Source: Corynebacterium genitalium ATCC 33030
Lineage (GTDB): Bacteria; Actinomycetota; Actinomycetes; Mycobacteriales; Mycobacteriaceae
Assembly (NCBI RefSeq): GCF_000143825.1
Contig: NZ_CM000961.1
Location: 930,001-994,000, forward strand
Direction: 5' to 3'
DNA: 64,000 nt
A program made the position numbers and the translations under genes. Shown piece after piece: positions 11,960 through 20,857 of the stretch. The notes under the pieces were generated by a model, which was not told the origin of the DNA, ran no database searches, and was given only the letters and a program-made list of their open reading frames with translations. Position 1 is the first letter of the stretch; each line of letters opens with the position of its first letter.

Positions 11960-12436
11960 ATGAGCTCCATGTGGAACGGCTACCCCTATGGCCAGCAGTA
12001 TGACCGTGATGGTCTACCTGTGCAGGGCGCTCCCCCGGGCCACGAGGACTACGGTTATGGTTCCTCCCCGCAGTACTTCGCCGAGCCGCATGCGCAGGAG
12101 CATTACGTCCAGCCGGCGTATCATCCGCCGGCACCGTACATGGCTCAGCCGTATCCGTACCCCACTAAGCCGAAGAACAAGGTCATCGCTGCTTTGCTGT
12201 TCTTCTTTCTCGGGGAGTTCGGGATCGGAAACTTCTACATGGGGCAGACGGGCCGAGGAGTAGCAAAACTGGTCCTTCTTGCCGCGACGTTCTTCTTCGC
12301 GATCACGATCATCGGGCTTGTCGTAGCCATCCCTATGGGCATTGCGTTAGCGATCTGGCCGTTGGTGGAAATGATCTTGGTCCTCACTGGCGCGGCGGGC
12401 TACGACCGCGACGGTAACGGTGTGCCCTTGGAGTAG
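11960..12436 (+). CDS. TM2 domain-containing membrane protein
   Basis: The ATG at 11960 behind AAGAAAGG gives 158 residues. The first 85 are rich in Tyr, Pro, Gln and Gly (repeated PY-type motifs). A TM2 domain follows: KNKVIAALLFFFLGEFGIGNFYMGQTGRG, then a second and third hydrophobic segment ending near residue 150. TM2 proteins are small membrane proteins of unclear function. It could modulate envelope processes, but nothing here shows a substrate. Confidence 0.82.
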   Translation: MSSMWNGYPYGQQYDRDGLPVQGAPPGHEDYGYGSSPQYFAEPHAQEHYVQPAYHPPAPYMAQPYPYPTKPKNKVIAALLFFFLGEFGIGNFYMGQTGRGVAKLVLLAATFFFAITIIGLVVAIPMGIALAIWPLVEMILVLTGAAGYDRDGNGVPLE

Positions 12437-12482
12437 GGGGACCAACCCGCCCTGGATCCCTGCTAAAAGGCGATCGAGGGCT

Positions 12483-12499
12483 GTTCGCTACTGGCGAAC
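12483..12499 (+). promoter_or_regulatory. Candidate ClgR operator upstream of clpC
   Basis: GTTCGCTACTGGCGAAC has perfect 6-bp arms (GTTCGC/GCGAAC) around a 5-bp centre and fits the CGC-N5-GCG core of corynebacterial ClgR sites, with one departure in the centre. ClgR is known to activate clpC and clpP in C. glutamicum. It lies about 70 bp upstream of the sigma-H-like promoter, a plausible activator position. Confidence 0.6.
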
Positions 12500-12551
12500 A
12501 CTACTGTGAGCTGGACTTTTGTGTCTCCGTGGCGGAATGAGACTTCAAGCA

Positions 12552-12579
12552 GGGAAGGGGTTTGGCAGCTGCGCGTTAT
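12552..12579 (+). promoter_or_regulatory. Candidate sigma-H (heat/oxidative stress) promoter of clpC
   Basis: GGGAAG at 12552-12557, a 16-bp spacer and CGTTAT at 12574-12579 match the GGGAA-N16/17-CGTT pattern of actinobacterial SigH promoters. The predicted transcript would have a leader of about 40 bases before the clpC ATG. clpC belongs to the SigH regulon in C. glutamicum. Confidence 0.55.
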
Positions 12580-12628
12580 GGTGGGTGGAACAAAAATTAG
12601 CTGTCTTTAGCCATAAAGGGGTTGCCAC

Positions 12629-15532
12629 ATGTTCGAGCGGTTTACAGACCGTGCACGGCGCGTGATCGTGCTGGCCCAGCAGGAAGCACGCGACCTGAAC
12701 CACAACTACATCGGTACTGAGCACATCCTGCTCGGCCTGATCCAAGAGGGCGAGGGCGTTGCCGCCAAGGCCCTTGAATCCATGGGCATCAACCTTGACG
12801 ACGTCCGACGTGAGGTCGAAGAGATCATCGGCCGCGGCTCCCAGCCACACACCGGCCACGTGCCGTTCACTCCGCGCGCCAAGAAGGTACTGGAGCTCTC
12901 CCTGCGTGAGGGACTGCAGATGGGGCACAAGTACATCGGTACGGAGTTCCTGCTCCTCGGTCTCATCCGCGAGGGTGAAGGTGTGGCCGCGCAGGTGCTG
13001 ATCAAGCTCGGTGCGGATCTGCCGCGCGTGCGTCAGCAGGTCATCCAGCTGCTGTCTGGTTATGAGGGCGGCGAGGGCCAGAACCCTGAAATCGCCGAAG
13101 GCCAGCAGGGCGGCCCGGGTCTGACCGGCGCCGGTGCTGGCTCCGGCAGCATGGGCGGCATGGGCTCCGGTCGCGGAGGCAACCAGGGCGAGCGCTCCAA
13201 CTCGCTCGTGCTGGACCAGTTCGGCCGCAACCTCACCGCCGCTGCCAAGGAAGGCAAGCTCGATCCTGTCGTCGGGCGCGACAAGGAGATTGAGCGCATC
13301 ATGCAGGTGCTGTCGCGCCGCACCAAGAACAACCCGGTGCTCATCGGTGAGCCGGGTGTGGGCAAGACCGCTGTCGTGGAGGGTCTCGCCCTAGACATCG
13401 CCAACGGCAAGGTTCCGGAGACCCTGAAGGACAAGCAGGTCTACTCTCTCGACTTGGGCTCCCTCGTGGCTGGTTCCCGCTACCGCGGCGACTTCGAGGA
13501 GCGTCTGAAGAAGGTGCTCAAGGAGATCAACCAGCGCGGCGATATCATCCTGTTCATCGACGAGATTCACACCCTCGTCGGCGCGGGTGCTGCAGAAGGC
13601 GCCATCGATGCTGCATCGCTGCTGAAGCCGAAGCTGGCCCGCGGTGAGCTGCAAACCATCGGTGCGACGACGCTCGACGAGTACCGCAAGCACATCGAGA
13701 AGGACGCCGCCCTTGAGCGTCGTTTCCAGCCGGTGCAGGTCGACGAGCCGTCGGTGGAGAACACCATCCAGATCCTCAAGGGTCTGCGTGACCGTTATGA
13801 GGCGCACCACCGCGTCTCCTACACCGACGACGCGCTCGCCGCAGCTGCGAACTTGTCGGACCGCTACATCAACGACCGTTTCCTGCCGGACAAGGCTGTC
13901 GACCTCCTCGACGAGGCCGGCGCACGCATGCGCATCAAGCGCATGACCGCCCCGAAGGGTCTGCGCGATGTCGACGACCGCATCACCGAGGTGCGCCGCG
14001 AGAAAGAAGCGGCTATCGACGCCCAGGACTTCGAGAAGGCTGCCGGCCTGCGCGACACCGAGCGCAAGCTGGGTGAAGAGCGTGCTGAGAAGGAAAAGCA
14101 GTGGCGCGCCGGCGAGCTCGAGGACATCGCTGAGGTCGGCGAGGAGCAGATCGCGGACGTGCTGGCCAACTGGACCGGCATCCCCGTGTTCAAGCTCACC
14201 GAGTCCGAATCCTCCCGCCTCCTGCACATGGAGGACGAGCTGCACCAGCGCATCATCGGCCAGGACGACGCCGTCAAGGCAGTCTCCCGCGCTATCCGCC
14301 GCACGCGTGCCGGCCTGAAGGACCCGAAGCGTCCGTCCGGTTCCTTCATCTTCGCCGGTCCGTCCGGTGTGGGTAAGACGGAGCTGTCCAAGGCGCTCGC
14401 TGAGTTTCTCTTCGGCGACGAGGACTCCCTGATCCAGGTGGACATGGGTGAGTTCCACGACCGCTTCACCGCGTCGCGTCTGTTCGGTGCGCCTCCGGGA
14501 TACGTCGGTTACGAAGAGGGCGGCCAGCTCACGGAGAAGGTCCGCCGTAAGCCGTTCAGCGTCGTGCTTTTCGACGAAATCGAGAAAGCCCACAAGGAGA
14601 TTTACAACACCCTCCTGCAGGTGCTCGAAGAAGGCCACGTCACCGACGGCCAGGGCCGCAACGTGGACTTCAAGAACACGGTGCTGATCTTCACCTCCAA
14701 CTTGGGTACGTCTGACATCTCCAAGGCTGTCGGACTGGGCTTCAGTGGCGCCAGCACCACCGACTCGGATGCCCAGTACGAGCGCATGAAGCAGAAGGTT
14801 CATGACGAGCTGAAGAAGCACTTCCGCCCCGAGTTCCTCAACCGTATCGACGAGATCGTGGTCTTCCACCAGCTCACCCAGGAGCAGATCGTCGAGATGG
14901 TGGAGCTGCTCGCTGGACGCTTGGCGAAGAACCTCGAGACCCAGGACATGGGTATCGAGTTGTCCGAAGATGCCAAGAACCTTCTGGCAGCCCGCGGTTT
15001 CGATCCCGTGCTCGGTGCGCGCCCGCTGCGCCGCACCATCCAGCGCGAGATCGAGGATGTCCTGTCGGAGAAGATCCTCTTCGGCGAGATCGGTGCCGGT
15101 GAGATCATCGAGGTCGGTGTCACCAACTGGGACGGCAAGACCGACTCGCCGCGCGACTACGAGAACGCCGAGTTCACCTTTACCCCGAAGCCGAAGCCGC
15201 TGCCGGAGGACACCTTCGGTGAGTTGGAGGATGATGATGTCCGCGACATCGCTCCCAAGGACGGCCAGGAGGACTACCAGGTCCGCGCTACCACGCCGGT
15301 TGACCCGGATGAGACCGACGAGCCCGGCCCGGACTCGGACCCTGCGGCTGACGCTGACGCCGATGCTGACTCTGAGAGCAACTTCGGTGAGGACGGCGCC
15401 CCCGGCACCGCCCTGCTTGACCGCCCGCGTGACGGTCGCGACAGTGATGACGGTGACCACACGGACGGCCCGGACAACACTGACGGCCCGGACCCGGACG
15501 ATCTGTCCGATGGTGACGGCGAGAAGGCCTAA
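12629..15532 (+). CDS. clpC: ATP-dependent Clp protease ATPase subunit ClpC
   Basis: AAA+ unfoldase that feeds substrates to ClpP1P2. The 967-residue protein shows two N-terminal Clp repeats (residues about 1-145), a Gly/Gln linker, NBD1 with GEPGVGKT and [12 protein letters not shown], a UVR/middle coiled coil near residues 430-480, and NBD2 with GPSGVGKT and [11 protein letters not shown]. Beyond the usual ClpC end it carries an acidic tail of roughly 110 residues rich in Asp/Glu/Pro/Gly ([14 protein letters not shown]). The terminator at 15544 follows. Regulation is probably by ClgR and SigH through the sites upstream. Confidence 0.97.
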   Translation: MFERFTDRARRVIVLAQQEARDLNHNYIGTEHILLGLIQEGEGVAAKALESMGINLDDVRREVEEIIGRGSQPHTGHVPFTPRAKKVLELSLREGLQMGHKYIGTEFLLLGLIREGEGVAAQVLIKLGADLPRVRQQVIQLLSGYEGGEGQNPEIAEGQQGGPGLTGAGAGSGSMGGMGSGRGGNQGERSNSLVLDQFGRNLTAAAKEGKLDPVVGRDKEIERIMQVLSRRTKNNPVLIGEPGVGKTAVVEGLALDIANGKVPETLKDKQVYSLDLGSLVAGSRYRGDFEERLKKVLKEINQRGDIILFIDEIHTLVGAGAAEGAIDAASLLKPKLARGELQTIGATTLDEYRKHIEKDAALERRFQPVQVDEPSVENTIQILKGLRDRYEAHHRVSYTDDALAAAANLSDRYINDRFLPDKAVDLLDEAGARMRIKRMTAPKGLRDVDDRITEVRREKEAAIDAQDFEKAAGLRDTERKLGEERAEKEKQWRAGELEDIAEVGEEQIADVLANWTGIPVFKLTESESSRLLHMEDELHQRIIGQDDAVKAVSRAIRRTRAGLKDPKRPSGSFIFAGPSGVGKTELSKALAEFLFGDEDSLIQVDMGEFHDRFTASRLFGAPPGYVGYEEGGQLTEKVRRKPFSVVLFDEIEKAHKEIYNTLLQVLEEGHVTDGQGRNVDFKNTVLIFTSNLGTSDISKAVGLGFSGASTTDSDAQYERMKQKVHDELKKHFRPEFLNRIDEIVVFHQLTQEQIVEMVELLAGRLAKNLETQDMGIELSEDAKNLLAARGFDPVLGARPLRRTIQREIEDVLSEKILFGEIGAGEIIEVGVTNWDGKTDSPRDYENAEFTFTPKPKPLPEDTFGELEDDDVRDIAPKDGQEDYQVRATTPVDPDETDEPGPDSDPAADADADADSESNFGEDGAPGTALLDRPRDGRDSDDGDHTDGPDNTDGPDPDDLSDGDGEKA

Positions 15533-15543
15533 CCCTTAAGCCG

Positions 15544-15567
15544 TCGGGCCGTCAGCCCGAGCCGGGT
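15544..15567 (+). terminator. Hairpin after clpC
   Basis: TCGGGC (15544-15549) pairs with GCCCGA (15555-15560) around CGTCA, twelve bases after the clpC stop, and a GTTTC stretch follows shortly. It is short but well placed as a Rho-independent-type terminator; the T tract is weak. Confidence 0.45.
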
Positions 15568-15590
15568 TTCGCCGTTTCACGCCGCGCGCA

Positions 15591-15675
15591 AGATATAGAT
15601 TGCATCCTTAATGTGGCAAGAGAAAATGACCTGGTGTTTTAGGCACCGTGCGACGGCCACATGCAATCTATATCT
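15591..15675. repeat. 85-bp nested inverted-repeat element
   Basis: AGATATAGATTGCAT (15591-15605) is repeated as its exact reverse complement at 15661-15675, a perfect 15-bp terminal inverted repeat. Inside lie GTGGC/GCCAC and GGTG/CACC pairings. The element is AT-rich compared with its flanks and lies between the convergent clpC and lipase genes. No target duplication or open frame is evident. It could be a miniature mobile element, a structured RNA or an unusual bidirectional terminator. Confidence 0.6.
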
Positions 15676-15733
15676 GGGCCTCGGCCGCACGCTGTGCCAG
15701 GACTCACCCAGCCCTCAGGACGATCCGGGAAAT

Positions 15734-17092
15734 CTAGAATGTGCCGCAGTTCGTTCCGGCTGGCAGACCGTTGAAGCGGTCCATGAGCCAGGTCATGGAC
15801 GGGGGAGCTTGGCTGAAAATCCCTACGGCGTGGTTGGCCCCGAGTTTCACGCCCGGGGTGAGTGGGGGTAGGGCGTCGTCAAGCAAGGTGACCTGCGCGC
15901 CGAGGCTGCAATGGTCGCGCGCCATCTGCACTACCTGGCTGCTGGGCACAAGGTCGTCGTTGCCGGGTGTGGACACCATGATCGGGGCTGCGGGTTTGCG
16001 GCGGCCGAGCTTCTGCGCTTCGAGCTCGCGGCGGATCTCCGGTTCCGAGGTGACAATGTCGCTCAGGCTGCGCCCCGAGGTGGTCATCGTGCGCGAATCC
16101 TGCAGGCCCCAGCGCACCGCGCCGTCCGGCATGCACGAGTCGCGGGTGGTGGCGATGAACTCGCGGCCACGCGCATTGACATGCTTATCGACGACCGCCC
16201 CAAACTCCGGATACCTCTCCGTCCACCCATGCAACGCGTAGCCGATAACGGCGCCGATGGAGGAGTTGTCGACTCCGCGGATGGACTCGATCAGGTCCGC
16301 CGGCGGCGCGCCAGAGTAGGCGCCTTTGACGTTGAGATCCGGCGCGTAGGTGCTGGCCATCTCCGCCGCGGCCGCCGAGGCACCGCCGCCTTGGGAGTAA
16401 CCCCAGAACCCGACCGGAGCCCCGGGCGTGGTCGTGGCGCGGGCGGCATCGAGCATGGCGTGGCCCTCTTCGTCGTGGAGGACGTAGGTGTGCGCGCCGG
16501 GTGTGCCCAGGCCGATGTAGTCGGTGACCACCACGCGCATGCCCAGCAGGGATGCGGCGTGGTAGTGGGCGATCTCGTAGTTCGTCGCCACAGCCGGCAG
16601 GTTGGGGTCGACTTGGCCGAGCATCCATGGCCCACGGCTCGGCGCGCAGGTGTCGCCGGCGCCGCGGGTGCCGGGGCCGAACACGACTGTCGGGGTGGGG
16701 CCGCCGCCCTGCCACGGATTAGCCGGTTCGATGACCACGCCGCTGACCGGCACGATCCGGCCGTCGACAGTCGTGGAGGTGTAGAGGATCCGCTCGGCGT
16801 AACCGGGGAACTCCGGACCGAGAATGTTCAGTAGGTGTGGTGCCGGCTGGGTGCGCAGGATCTTGCCGGGCCGGTCGAGCTGGTCGGCGGGCACCGGGTC
16901 GTCGTAAAACGGGTCATACGTGTTGGTCGGGTTGCCGGCCGGAGTGGTCGCCGCGTGCTGCAGGCCGCGATGCGCTTGGTCGACCGCGGCATGAGCGCCC
17001 GCCGCCGGCACACCCGTTGCCGCAAGCGCCACCGCCGCAGCAGCAGTTGCAACCGCCGCCTTGAAACTTAGCCGAGGGAAAATATGCGTCAT
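15734..17092 (-). CDS. Secreted lipase/esterase (LIP family)
   Basis: The 452-residue protein starts with a Sec signal peptide (hydrophobic core residues about 12-30, ending AGAHA). It belongs to the secretory-lipase family of alpha/beta hydrolases, with the nucleophile elbow GYSQGG near residue 213 and a later Asp/His pair suggested by PGNDDLVP and GANHAVG. It likely hydrolyses acylglycerols or other esters outside the cell, in line with the lipid-dependence of many corynebacteria. It is transcribed towards clpC. A copy of the GCTTATCGACG repeat falls in it. Confidence 0.88.
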   Translation of the reverse strand: MTHIFPRLSFKAAVATAAAAVALAATGVPAAGAHAAVDQAHRGLQHAATTPAGNPTNTYDPFYDDPVPADQLDRPGKILRTQPAPHLLNILGPEFPGYAERILYTSTTVDGRIVPVSGVVIEPANPWQGGGPTPTVVFGPGTRGAGDTCAPSRGPWMLGQVDPNLPAVATNYEIAHYHAASLLGMRVVVTDYIGLGTPGAHTYVLHDEEGHAMLDAARATTTPGAPVGFWGYSQGGGASAAAAEMASTYAPDLNVKGAYSGAPPADLIESIRGVDNSSIGAVIGYALHGWTERYPEFGAVVDKHVNARGREFIATTRDSCMPDGAVRWGLQDSRTMTTSGRSLSDIVTSEPEIRRELEAQKLGRRKPAAPIMVSTPGNDDLVPSSQVVQMARDHCSLGAQVTLLDDALPPLTPGVKLGANHAVGIFSQAPPSMTWLMDRFNGLPAGTNCGTF

Positions 17093-17195
17093 ACTCCAGG
17101 ATCCTAGCTAGGCCCCTTACGCGCCCGCTGGAAAATCGAGAAAGAGTGCGGGTTGACGGGCGCGGTGGCCGCCACGTCTCGTACGATCATGACCC

Positions 17196-17369
17196 ATGGG
17201 AATCACGTACCGCGGCAAGAAGAAGCTGAACAAGAACACCTGGGTGAACACGTCGGGCTCGGGCGCATCATTGTCCAAGAAGTTCGGACCTGTCACCGTG
17301 AACTCGCGCGGCGGCGTCTGGGTCAACCTGCCCGGCGGGCTGACCTACCGCGGCCGCTGGAAGAAATAA
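17196..17369 (+). CDS. DUF4236-type small protein
   Basis: A 57-residue basic protein starting MGITYRGKKKLNKNTW and containing VNTSGSGASLSKKFGPVTVNS and GGVWVNLPGGLTYRGRW (two separate blocks). The alternating Gly/Ser-Leu-Ser and VNxRG pattern is that of DUF4236 proteins, which have no known function. It begins very close to a possible TACGAT -10 element (17181-17187 region), so it may be leaderless. It ends 7 bp before the convergent orphan gene. Confidence 0.72.
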   Translation: MGITYRGKKKLNKNTWVNTSGSGASLSKKFGPVTVNSRGGVWVNLPGGLTYRGRWKK

Positions 17370-17376
17370 CGCGGCT

Positions 17377-19929
17377 TTAACCGCCGTAGCTGCCTTCGCT
17401 GCGCAGGCGGGCAAGCAGGTTGCCGTAGGCGGGTGCGCCGGTGCGGTCGCTGAACTCGTCAAGGTGGAGTTCCACCCAGAGCATCATGTCGGAGCGGTCG
17501 ATGTCGCGGGCGCGCTCCCAAACGTTCTCGAAGACCAGCGCTGCTTCGTCGTGGTGGCCGGCGCTGCCGAGCGCGAAGGCGTTGCGGCCGCGAATGAGTG
17601 TGGACACCATGGGGTTTCCCACCTCCGTGAGCACGGGGATTGCCCAGGTGGTCAGCGCGATGGACTCTGCATGGCGGCCGGTGCTGCTGAGCAGTTCGAC
17701 CAGGTCGGAGATCCAATCGTAGTTTTTCACCAGGAGCTGCGGGGCGTCCTCGTCGTGGCGTAAGACCTGCTCGGTGAGGGATTGGAAGCGCTGACTGGTG
17801 GCAGGCCATTCTTGGGCGAAGAAGTCGTCGCCGGTGCGTGTGATGAAGCGTGCCATTGCTGCCGCAGCTTCGAGCCGGGCCCACGGTTCCGCTGTGTCTG
17901 CGGTGGTGTTGAGGAGATGTTCGGCGGTGCCGGCGAGGTTTTCGGCGGCGGAGGCGAGTTGGGCGTCGATAAGCAGGTTGAGCGCGGTGCCGATGAGCAC
18001 GACGTGCTGTGTGATGTCGCCTGTGCGTTCGGCGAGGAAGGCGGCGCTGAGGATTTCCTGCGCACCGCGTAGCTCACTGCCAAGGCGTCCGAGCCGAATG
18101 CCCTTGAGTGGACGCAGCATGACTTCGGCAGCCTCCGGGTCGTCGATAACGTCCGGGTGGACGCGCTGTTCAGTCAGTGTCTTGTCGATCATCGCGATGG
18201 CATCCATTTGGCGCCCTGTTTGAATCGTGCCGGACGTCAGGTCGCGCAGCAGCGGGTAGGAAATCTTCTCTGCGGCGGCGAGTGAAACAGCGAAATCGAG
18301 GAGCTCATGGGCACGGCCGGAGTCCTCCTCGTCGAGCTCGATGAGTCGTGCGAGCAGGCCACAGGTTTTCTCGATAGCCGTGTCTGGATCGAACGAGGCC
18401 ACGAACGGCAGCGCGTGCTTGCCGACGTCCCCGAGGTACTCCTCCGGGAACAGCCCCTCCAAGAGGAAATTGATCTCGATGGTGCTGCGCAACTGCGGGT
18501 CGACGGTGGGGTCCTGCGCGAGAGCCATCATGTCCCGGAACATCTGGGTGATGTCGTCCATGGATTGCGGCTCGCGGCTGCGGATCTCCGACATTCGCGG
18601 GTCGGCGTCGGCGCGGGTGGGGTATTGGGATCCGTCGTAGCTTCCGTCGATGCGGGCTTTGGCGTAGGTGATCAGCTCTGGGTCGTAATCGGCGTCGACG
18701 GGGTGGAAGCAGATGTCGCGCGGGGAGTCGTCTTCAAGCTTTGAGATAGCAGTGTCTTCAAAGTGATCCGCGTCAAGGGCGGGTACGCGGTGGCGCTCGT
18801 TGTAGTAACGGGCCCAGAAGTCGTTGCCGTTGCGCGCGTCGCCTTCTGCGGCGTCGCGCAGGGCCACCCGGCCGAAGTCATCGGTGAGTGCGGCCACTGT
18901 CGGGTTCGGGCCAACACCTACGTACCGCTGCCACCGCGGTGAGGTGTAGCGCACCATGGCGCGTTCGCCGTGGCCGTTCTCCGCGGCGGCGCGGAAGAAG
19001 ATGAACAGCGCTCCAGCGACGCCTGCGGTGTCGTCGATGAACGGCTCCGTGGCGCTGACGAGCGCGAACGCTTCGTCAGCGAGGCCGCCTTGAAGCAGGA
19101 ATGTCGCGATTTGGATGACCGCCTCGTTCAGGTCCGGGTCTGCGACGGCGAGCTGGAGAGCGATCTGCGCGCGCCGGACAGACTTCTCGTAGTCGATGTG
19201 GGCGGCCAGCGGGCTCAGCGATTCGGCGATCATCGCTGCCGGCTGGTTTGTGCTGACGTGTCCGGAGTCCACCATGATGTCGACGATCTCGTCGCATTTG
19301 TCCAGCATGCCTTGCTCGAGGTAGGCCATGGCTGCAATGTCGTGGCGTCGCAGCCACTCGACGGCCCCCAGCTTATCGACGTCCCCTGCACCCGGAATGT
19401 ACCCGTCCAACAAGGGAATAACCCGGTCGCTTTCGTTGCGGTTTTGGTGGTGGGCGATTCTCAGGTTGAGGATGTCGTCCGGGTCGTCGAAGACTTCTTC
19501 AGCGAAAGCGAGTGCTTCCTCCGACTTCTCAACCGTTCCGTCCTCCCGGCCGGGAATGCGCGCGATGATGAAGTCCAGAAAGCTCCGAAACAGATTCGGC
19601 ATGGGGGTGCCGTCTTCGTTGAGAGGTTGCGCAGGGTCCGTGGTTGCGGAGGAGGCGTAGTGGTGCGCGCGGAAGCGGTCCGGTTCGCGTTGGTGCATTG
19701 CATACAGGTCTTTGAGCTCGTCTATTGAACCGACCGGATCGTGCGCTGCCCGTGCGTACATCGCATCGAGGCGGGTGCGGTAGGCCAGCTCCTCGCCCTC
19801 GGGTGTGCCATCTTGGGCCATCAGGGCGATGAGAGGATCGATCTCGGCGAGATACTCGTCATGGGGCATGCCGGCCGCAGATTTCTCGCTGAGGTCTAGG
19901 GCTTTGTAGTTGAGTTCGTAGAGGTCCAT
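17377..19929 (-). CDS. Large alpha-helical protein of unknown function
   Basis: I chose the ATG at 19929 (MDLYELNYKALDLSEKS); upstream in-frame sequence lacks family character. The 850-residue product has no signal peptide or membrane helix. It is strongly acidic and looks built of helical repeats with TPR-like or HEAT-like periodicity (for example EWLRRHDIAAMAYLEQGML). A cytoplasmic scaffold or tetratricopeptide-type protein is a reasonable guess. It carries two GCTTATCGACG copies in opposite orientations. I do not recognise a named family. Confidence 0.7.
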   Translation of the reverse strand: MDLYELNYKALDLSEKSAAGMPHDEYLAEIDPLIALMAQDGTPEGEELAYRTRLDAMYARAAHDPVGSIDELKDLYAMHQREPDRFRAHHYASSATTDPAQPLNEDGTPMPNLFRSFLDFIIARIPGREDGTVEKSEEALAFAEEVFDDPDDILNLRIAHHQNRNESDRVIPLLDGYIPGAGDVDKLGAVEWLRRHDIAAMAYLEQGMLDKCDEIVDIMVDSGHVSTNQPAAMIAESLSPLAAHIDYEKSVRRAQIALQLAVADPDLNEAVIQIATFLLQGGLADEAFALVSATEPFIDDTAGVAGALFIFFRAAAENGHGERAMVRYTSPRWQRYVGVGPNPTVAALTDDFGRVALRDAAEGDARNGNDFWARYYNERHRVPALDADHFEDTAISKLEDDSPRDICFHPVDADYDPELITYAKARIDGSYDGSQYPTRADADPRMSEIRSREPQSMDDITQMFRDMMALAQDPTVDPQLRSTIEINFLLEGLFPEEYLGDVGKHALPFVASFDPDTAIEKTCGLLARLIELDEEDSGRAHELLDFAVSLAAAEKISYPLLRDLTSGTIQTGRQMDAIAMIDKTLTEQRVHPDVIDDPEAAEVMLRPLKGIRLGRLGSELRGAQEILSAAFLAERTGDITQHVVLIGTALNLLIDAQLASAAENLAGTAEHLLNTTADTAEPWARLEAAAAMARFITRTGDDFFAQEWPATSQRFQSLTEQVLRHDEDAPQLLVKNYDWISDLVELLSSTGRHAESIALTTWAIPVLTEVGNPMVSTLIRGRNAFALGSAGHHDEAALVFENVWERARDIDRSDMMLWVELHLDEFSDRTGAPAYGNLLARLRSEGSYGG

Positions 19930-19978
19930 GCGGACAATGCTAAACGTTTCCTGAGAACGCGGCAGGCGGCTCAGGCGG

Positions 19979-20839
19979 CTACGGCAGGCGGAAACGGCCG
20001 TTGGCATCCTGCACGGCCAACCCGTCCTCAAGCAGCGAGAACAGCGCGCGGGAGCGCTGCGGCGCGTCTGGCCAGACCAGGTCGATCACGCCTTGCTCGA
20101 CGGGCGTATTGGCCTCGCGCAGGACCTTCATGATTTTCCCGCGTACCTGCCGGTCCGTGCCGACGAACTTCTGCACTTTCTTGCCCGCCAGTTCCTCCTC
20201 GGTGGGGGCGGGGGAGCCGGCGGCGACCCAAGCGCAGTCGCTGATAAGCGGGCAGGACTCGCACGCGGGGTTCGTCGCAGTGCAGACCAGGGCGCCGAGC
20301 TCCATCAGGCCCGCGGAGAACACATCCGCGTCCGTGTCCGGGAGCAGCTCCGCGACCCATTCCAGCTCGGCCTTCTGCGGTTTCGCCACCGGCCGTCCCA
20401 GCTCGGCGCGGGCGTAGACCCGGCGCACATTCGTGTCCACCACGGGCACTGCCTGCCCGAACGCGAAGCACGCGACCGCCCGCGCGGTGTAGTCGCCGAT
20501 CCCCGGTAGCGCCAGCAGCTTATCGACGGCGCTGGGCACCTGCCCGTTGTGAACGTCGACAAGCGAGGCGGCGCATTCCTGGAGCCGCAACGCGCGACGC
20601 GGATACCCGAGCGTGCCCCACGCCCGCAGCACCTCGGAGGTGGGCGCGGCGGCGAGATCCGCGGGCGTGGGCCAGCGCCGCATCCACTCACGCCACTGGG
20701 GGGCGACGCGAGCGACGGGAGTCTGCTGGCTCATGACCTCGCTGAGCAGCACGCCCCACGGCGACGTGCCCGGCTCGCGCCACGGCAGATCGCGGGCGTT
20801 CGCGCGGAACCACTCGGTCACTTTCGCGGGATCAATCAC
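19979..20839 (-). CDS. mutY: A/G-specific adenine DNA glycosylase
   Basis: Removes adenine mispaired with 8-oxoguanine. The 286-residue protein starts at GTG 20839; the longer open frame upstream only reads antisense through the carbonic anhydrase. It has the catalytic-Glu helix SEVMSQQTPVARV, the helix-hairpin-helix LPGIGDYTARAV, the catalytic Asp in VVDTNVRRV and the 4Fe-4S loop CTATNPACESCPLISDC (C-x6-C-x2-C-x5-C). It diverges from the carbonic anhydrase gene across 18 bp, as in mycobacteria. Confidence 0.95.
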   Translation of the reverse strand: MIDPAKVTEWFRANARDLPWREPGTSPWGVLLSEVMSQQTPVARVAPQWREWMRRWPTPADLAAAPTSEVLRAWGTLGYPRRALRLQECAASLVDVHNGQVPSAVDKLLALPGIGDYTARAVACFAFGQAVPVVDTNVRRVYARAELGRPVAKPQKAELEWVAELLPDTDADVFSAGLMELGALVCTATNPACESCPLISDCAWVAAGSPAPTEEELAGKKVQKFVGTDRQVRGKIMKVLREANTPVEQGVIDLVWPDAPQRSRALFSLLEDGLAVQDANGRFRLP

Positions 20840-20857
20840 AGTGCCATAATAGTGGCC

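Noticed and set aside
13391..15460. 689-residue minus-strand open frame under clpC
   Set aside because: Antisense shadow of ClpC NBD regions; leucine/valine-rich low-information sequence without family motifs.
15611..15871. 86-residue plus-strand frame at the palindromic element
   Set aside because: Half lies antisense to the lipase and the start is inside the inverted-repeat element; no ribosome site or conserved pattern.
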